Part shown: piece by piece, positions 7,886-10,572 of the stretch | Position numbering within the stretch: position 1 is the stretch's first letter | How the letters are laid out: each line of letters starts with the position of its first letter | Assembly: GCA_904502075.1 (NCBI GenBank) | Contig: CAJGDL010000055.1 | Span: forward strand, 1-10,572 | Source: an uncultured Alistipes sp. | GTDB taxonomy: Bacteria > Bacteroidota > Bacteroidia > Bacteroidales > Rikenellaceae | DNA: 10,572 nucleotides | Direction: 5' to 3' | The notes under the pieces: generated by a model | Database searches by the model: none | The model's input: the letters and a program-made list of their open reading frames with translations, nothing else | What the model was told of the DNA's origin: nothing | Made by a program: the position numbers and the translations under genes

Positions 7886-8011
7886 TTTGTTGTGATAAGG
7901 CGGCATTTGCGGCCGCTAACCTTAAAAAGCAACAATGGGCAGTACTCGATGTACAGCCCATCGTTGTTTTTAAGGCCGAGCGTGGCAACTGCCACCTTCT
8001 GACAACAAATT
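7884..8011. repeat. Long imperfect inverted repeat with a palindromic centre, starting in the cyuA stop codon
   Basis: The left arm (7884-7940) and right arm (7956-8011) are reverse complements at about three quarters of positions, with one bulged base. The outermost 10 bases (AATTTGTTGT / ACAACAAATT) match exactly, and so does the inner TTAAAAA / TTTTTAA part. The loop at 7941-7955 is itself a small dyad (GTAC-TCGAT-GTAC). The transcript could fold into one extended hairpin of about 128 nt. The innermost part is the terminator listed separately. The right arm is also the start of the 92-bp tandem repeat. Confidence 0.75.
7924..7971 (+). terminator. Intrinsic terminator downstream of cyuA
   Basis: The stem CAACAATGGGC / GCCCATCGTTG (7930-7940 with 7956-7966) has one mismatch. 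It is extended inward by GTAC/GTAC, flanked by AAAAA on the left, and followed by TTTTT at 7967-7971. It begins about 40 bp after the cyuA stop. The A-run and T-run symmetry would allow it to work on the minus strand as well. Confidence 0.8.
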
Positions 8012-8139
8012 GGTGTCGAGGTGTAATGTGGCCTTCTGACAACAAATTTTTATGGTTGTTTTTAAGGCCGAGCGTGGCAACTGCCACCTTCTGACAACAA
8101 ATTGGTATCGAGGTGTAATGTGGCCTTCTGACAACAAAT
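7963..8139. repeat. Tandem 85-bp repeat, 92-bp period, two copies
   Basis: Positions 7963-8047 and 8055-8139 are identical except for G8015 versus A8107, with a 7-bp unrelated spacer between them. Each copy contains CCTTCTGACAACAAAT twice, so this 16-mer starts at 7995, 8032, 8087 and 8124 (steps of 37, 55 and 37 bp). The two half-units in a copy also look alike upstream of the 16-mer, as diverged versions of one element. One half-unit carries a small hairpin, GTGGC-AACT-GCCAC. Short open frames across this block repeat the same peptide only because the DNA repeats, and I do not regard them as genes. Confidence 0.9.
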
Positions 8140-8163
8140 AACAGCGTCATAATTCCTGTTTGA

Positions 8164-8206
8164 AAAAGTTAGCGGTGGAGCTTTTTGTGCTCCACCGCTA
8201 ACTTTT
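8164..8206. terminator. Bidirectional intrinsic terminator between cyuA and the SDR gene
   Basis: A perfect 18-bp stem (8164-8181 paired with 8189-8206) has a 7-nt loop, and the ends of the arms are AAAA and TTTT. With a T-run on each strand it can stop transcription of both the convergent SDR gene (ending at 8227, minus strand) and any read-through from cyuA. Confidence 0.9.
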
Positions 8207-8226
8207 CTTGTGGCGGGAATGAACCG

Positions 8227-8973
8227 CTATTTGCTCTTGGTGCGGATGGGTAGGCGCTCCCACACGAAGCGGGGGATGAGTCGCCATACAAAGACCAACA
8301 TCCGATAACGCCAGTCGATTACCACGCTGCGCTTGCGACGGAGAATGGCGCGGAAGATACTTTGGGCGACCTTTTCGGGTTGCATCAGCATCGGGTAGTT
8401 TTGGCTGCCGTTGAGCAGTGCCGTGGCGACAAATCCGGGGCGGATATCCGTGAACGTGATTCGATCCTTCCGCAGGTGGGCGAGTTGTGCCAGGGCATCG
8501 ATGTAGGTATTTTGGTAGCGTTTCGTCGCCGAATAGGCCGTTGCCGTGCCAAGTCCCTTCGTGCCGGCGATCGAGCTGATGGCCGAGATATGTCCCCCTT
8601 TGCCTTGGGCGGCCAGGTAGCGGTAGGCAGCAGTAATCATGCGGGTGAAGCCGACGGCGTTGGTCTCGAGGATCCGCAACTCCACCTCGGGGTCGAGCAT
8701 GGGGTTTTGGGCCCCGATACCCGAGGCGTGGAAGTAGTGATCCATGCCGCCGAGTCTCTCGATCAGCCGTTCCAGGCTTGAGGCGGCCTCCGTGTGGGTG
8801 ATGTCGATCTGCTCCCACACGACCTGCCCGGGGGCCTCTGCTGCCAGACTCATCAACTGCTCCTCGCGGCGGCCGGCGATACCCACGCGCCAGCCAGCGG
8901 CGATAAAGAGACGGGCCACTTCACGGCCGATGCCCGAGGTGGCTCCTACGATGACGATTCGTTTCTGTTCCAT
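8227..8973 (-). CDS. SDR-family NAD(P)-dependent oxidoreductase
   Basis: This 248-residue classical short-chain dehydrogenase/reductase has a Rossmann fold. The nucleotide-binding GATSGIG is at 10-16. Arginines after the second strand (GRREEQ, 34-39) hint at NADPH use. The catalytic set is N105 (ETNAVG), S133/S134 (AISSIAG), Y147 and K151 (YSATK), followed by IRPGFVAT (177-184). The usual NNAG is HASG here (82-85). The C-terminus (about 221-248) is rich in Trp, Arg and hydrophobic residues, and could touch the membrane. Substrate is unknown. The ATG at 8973 (MEQKRIVIVGA) was chosen because it puts the Rossmann strand at the very start, as is usual; an upstream TTG at 8997 lies inside a hairpin. 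It lies downstream of the dCMP deaminase on the same strand, separated by 53 bp and the hairpin, so it may be a separate unit. The AT-rich TATATATAATATA just before the start could be part of a promoter. Confidence 0.92.
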   Translation of the reverse strand: MEQKRIVIVGATSGIGREVARLFIAAGWRVGIAGRREEQLMSLAAEAPGQVVWEQIDITHTEAASSLERLIERLGGMDHYFHASGIGAQNPMLDPEVELRILETNAVGFTRMITAAYRYLAAQGKGGHISAISSIAGTKGLGTATAYSATKRYQNTYIDALAQLAHLRKDRITFTDIRPGFVATALLNGSQNYPMLMQPEKVAQSIFRAILRRKRSVVIDWRYRMLVFVWRLIPRFVWERLPIRTKSK

Positions 8974-8989
8974 ACCTATATTATATATA

Positions 8990-9017
8990 AGGGGCAACCC
9001 TCAATGGGGCTGCCCCT
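8990..9017 (-). terminator. Hairpin between the dCMP deaminase and SDR genes, possible terminator
   Basis: AGGGGCA (8990-8996) pairs with TGCCCCT (9011-9017), and CCC/GGG can pair further in the loop. It sits 9 bp after the dCMP deaminase stop. On the minus strand it is followed by TTATATATAA, not a clean T-run, so termination would be weak. On the plus strand a TTTTT follows, but no plus-strand gene leads into it. Confidence 0.45.
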
Positions 9018-9026
9018 CGATTTTTG

Positions 9027-9473
9027 TTATTCCACTTCGCAGCGCACGCACTCGATGCCCACGCGACGAAGCAACTCAAGTCCCTCCTCCGAACGGTAGT
9101 CATCGCTGTAGACTACGCGCTTGATACCGGCCTGGATGATCAACTTCGAGCACTCGATGCAGGGGGCGGCAGTGATGTAGAGGGTCGATCCATCGCAGTT
9201 GTTGGCCGACTTCGCTACCTTGGTGATGGCGTTCGCCTCGGCGTGGAGGACGTAGGCTTTGGTGCGCCCCGTAGCCTCATCCTCGCAGATATTCTCAAAG
9301 CCCGAAGGGGTGCCGTTGTAGCCGTCCGAGATGATCATCTTGTCTTTGACGATCAGGGCTCCCACCTTGCGGCGCACGCAGTAGGAGTTTTCGGCCCACA
9401 CGCGCGCCATGCGTAGGTAACGGCTGTCTAATTGGCGCTGTTTCTCCTCTTGATAACGACTCATAGCCTTCAT
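9027..9473 (-). CDS. dCMP deaminase family protein (ComEB-like zinc deaminase)
   Basis: This 148-residue cytidine/deoxycytidylate deaminase-fold protein should convert dCMP to dUMP, the precursor for dTMP synthesis in the cytoplasm. The zinc ligands are H77 in HAEANAI (77-83), with E79 as the catalytic proton shuttle, and C105 and C108 in PCIEC. KVGALIV (36-42) and ISDGYNGTPSGFE (48-60) are typical of the dCMP deaminase branch. Length and domain content are complete. Two starts are possible, ATG at 9473 and ATG at 9464 (three codons later). A GAAGG sequence is better spaced for the second, so the shorter form may be real. It lies 23 bp after secA on the same strand and is probably cotranscribed with it, although the functions are unrelated. 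Confidence 0.94.
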   Translation of the reverse strand: MKAMSRYQEEKQRQLDSRYLRMARVWAENSYCVRRKVGALIVKDKMIISDGYNGTPSGFENICEDEATGRTKAYVLHAEANAITKVAKSANNCDGSTLYITAAPCIECSKLIIQAGIKRVVYSDDYRSEEGLELLRRVGIECVRCEVE

Positions 9474-9496
9474 CCTTCAAATCCGTAACACCGAAG

Positions 9497-10572
9497 TTAT
9501 AAACCCTTGCCGTGGCACTGCTTGTACTTCTTGCCCGAACCACACGGGCAGGGGTCGTTGCGGCCCACCTTCTTCTCTACATGGACGGGCATCGGCTTCT
9601 GCTTCTCGCCCTGGCCGGCTTGGGCTGCAGCCTGCATGCGCGAGGCCTGCAACTTGTTGACATCGACCTTGGCGTGCTGCTGACGATGACGCTGTACCGA
9701 CTCGGGATTGTTCTCGCGCACGGGGATGTAGGCGCGGTTCAGCACCGACAGTACCTGGCGGTTGATCTTGCCCAGCATCTTCGAGAAGAGACCGAACGAC
9801 TCAAACTTGTAGATCAAGAGCGGGTCTTTCTGCTCGTAGGTGGCATTCTGTACGCTCTGGCGCAGGTCATCCATCTCGCGCAGGTGCTCACGCCAAGCGT
9901 CGTCGATCGTGGTGAACATCACCACCTTCGAGAAGACCTTGTAGATCTCTCCACCGTCCGAATCCTTGCAACGCTGCAGGTTCACCGGGACATTATAACC
10001 CAAGTGGCCATCCGTAAGCGGGAAGAAGATGTTGCCCTCGAGTTGCTCTTTGCGATCCTCGTAGATCTTTGTCATCACCGGGCGTACCGTGTCGGCCACG
10101 AGCTTCGCGCGACGCTGGTACATCTCCTGCATTGCCTTGACAATGGCCTCTGCAAGGGCCTTGTCGTTGGCCTTCTCGTAGGCGGCCTCCTCCATCGGAA
10201 GCTCTACGGCCACCTCGCGGATCAACTCAAAGCGGAAATCCTCGTAGGGGATGCCGCGGTGCTCCTCCACGAAGAGCTCGGCATAGTCGCACATGATGTT
10301 GTTCAGGTCGATCTCGATGCGCTCGCCATAGAGGGCGTGGCGACGGCGGGTGTAGATCACCTCTCGCTGCGAATTCATTACATCGTCGTACTCCAACAGA
10401 CGCTTACGAATACCGAAGTTGTTCTCCTCGACCTTCTTTTGGGCGCGCTCGATGGCGTTCGAGAGCATCTTCGACTGCAGAGCCTCCCCCTCCACATGGC
10501 CCATGCGATCCATGGCCGAGGCGATACGCGATGCGCCGAATAGACGCATCAGGTCGTCCTCCAACGAGACGA
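9497..10572 (-). CDS. secA: Protein translocase ATPase SecA (C-terminal part, start outside window)
   Basis: The last 357 residues of SecA are visible; the gene continues past the right edge, and in this phylum the whole protein is about 1,100 residues. SecA is the cytoplasmic ATPase that pushes preproteins through SecYEG. The visible part opens with SLEDDLMRLFG, the end of the second nucleotide-binding fold, and continues with the helical scaffold and wing domains (RLLEYDDVMNSQREVIYTRR, and DDAWREHLREMDDLRQSV for the long scaffold helix). It then has a Gln/Ala-rich linker and ends with the zinc-binding tail NDPCPCGSGKKYKQCHGKGL. That tail has the C-x-C-x8-C-H ligand pattern that binds SecB or ribosomes in relatives. 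The tail is intact and I see no frameshift. The dCMP deaminase gene follows after 23 bp. Confidence 0.97.
   Translation of the reverse strand, partial: VSLEDDLMRLFGASRIASAMDRMGHVEGEALQSKMLSNAIERAQKKVEENNFGIRKRLLEYDDVMNSQREVIYTRRRHALYGERIEIDLNNIMCDYAELFVEEHRGIPYEDFRFELIREVAVELPMEEAAYEKANDKALAEAIVKAMQEMYQRRAKLVADTVRPVMTKIYEDRKEQLEGNIFFPLTDGHLGYNVPVNLQRCKDSDGGEIYKVFSKVVMFTTIDDAWREHLREMDDLRQSVQNATYEQKDPLLIYKFESFGLFSKMLGKINRQVLSVLNRAYIPVRENNPESVQRHRQQHAKVDVNKLQASRMQAAAQAGQGEKQKPMPVHVEKKVGRNDPCPCGSGKKYKQCHGKGL

Noticed and set aside
7995..8139. Possible CRISPR-like array (four copies of a 16-mer)
   Set aside because: The repeat is too short, the steps alternate 37/55/37 bp, the sequences between copies are themselves repeated rather than unique, and no cas gene is nearby.
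7878..8150. A 90-codon minus-strand frame with an internally repeated peptide across the intergenic repeat block
   Set aside because: The peptide repeat merely reflects the 92-bp DNA repeat. The frame overlaps the end of cyuA and a strong terminator and has no credible start.
9512..10543. A 343-codon plus-strand frame opposite secA
   Set aside because: SecA is certain on the minus strand, including its zinc tail. The plus frame is a compositional shadow.

Overview
The window looks like chromosomal DNA of a Bacteroidota gut-type bacterium, most likely Bacteroidales close to Alistipes. The reasons are fairly GC-rich coding sequence with heavy use of TCG serine codons, few Shine-Dalgarno sites, TAnnTTTG promoter boxes, and lipoprotein metallopeptidases of a kind common in this phylum. 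The genus is an inference from style and was not tested by a search. No phage, insertion sequence, tRNA, rRNA or CRISPR array is visible.

Layout. (1) Positions 1-2107, minus strand: rsmE (16S rRNA U1498 methyltransferase), followed by the first 432 codons of a HyfB/NuoL-type proton-translocating membrane subunit that runs off the left edge. (2) Positions 2108-2170: a 63-bp divergent promoter region with two back-to-back TAnnTTTG boxes. (3) Positions 2171-7885, plus strand: two tandem paralogous M3-family zinc metallopeptidases, both predicted lipoproteins, then a CyuA/UPF0597-type L-cysteine desulfidase starting 9 bp after the second peptidase. Together they suggest peptide breakdown in the cell envelope and amino-acid (cysteine or serine) catabolism in the cytoplasm. 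(4) Positions 7884-8206: an unusual non-coding block between convergent genes. It holds a long imperfect inverted repeat that begins in the cyuA stop codon and contains an intrinsic terminator, an 85-bp sequence repeated in tandem with a 92-bp period and one mismatch, and a perfect 18-bp-stem bidirectional terminator. (5) Positions 8227-10572, minus strand: the C-terminal part of SecA (runs off the right edge), a dCMP deaminase 23 bp downstream of it, a hairpin, and a short-chain dehydrogenase.

Most genes are ordinary housekeeping or catabolic genes. The parts worth a second look are the repeat block after cyuA, the altered active-site loop of the first M3 paralog compared with the second, and the nearly symmetric divergent promoter. 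I found no convincing new multi-gene system.
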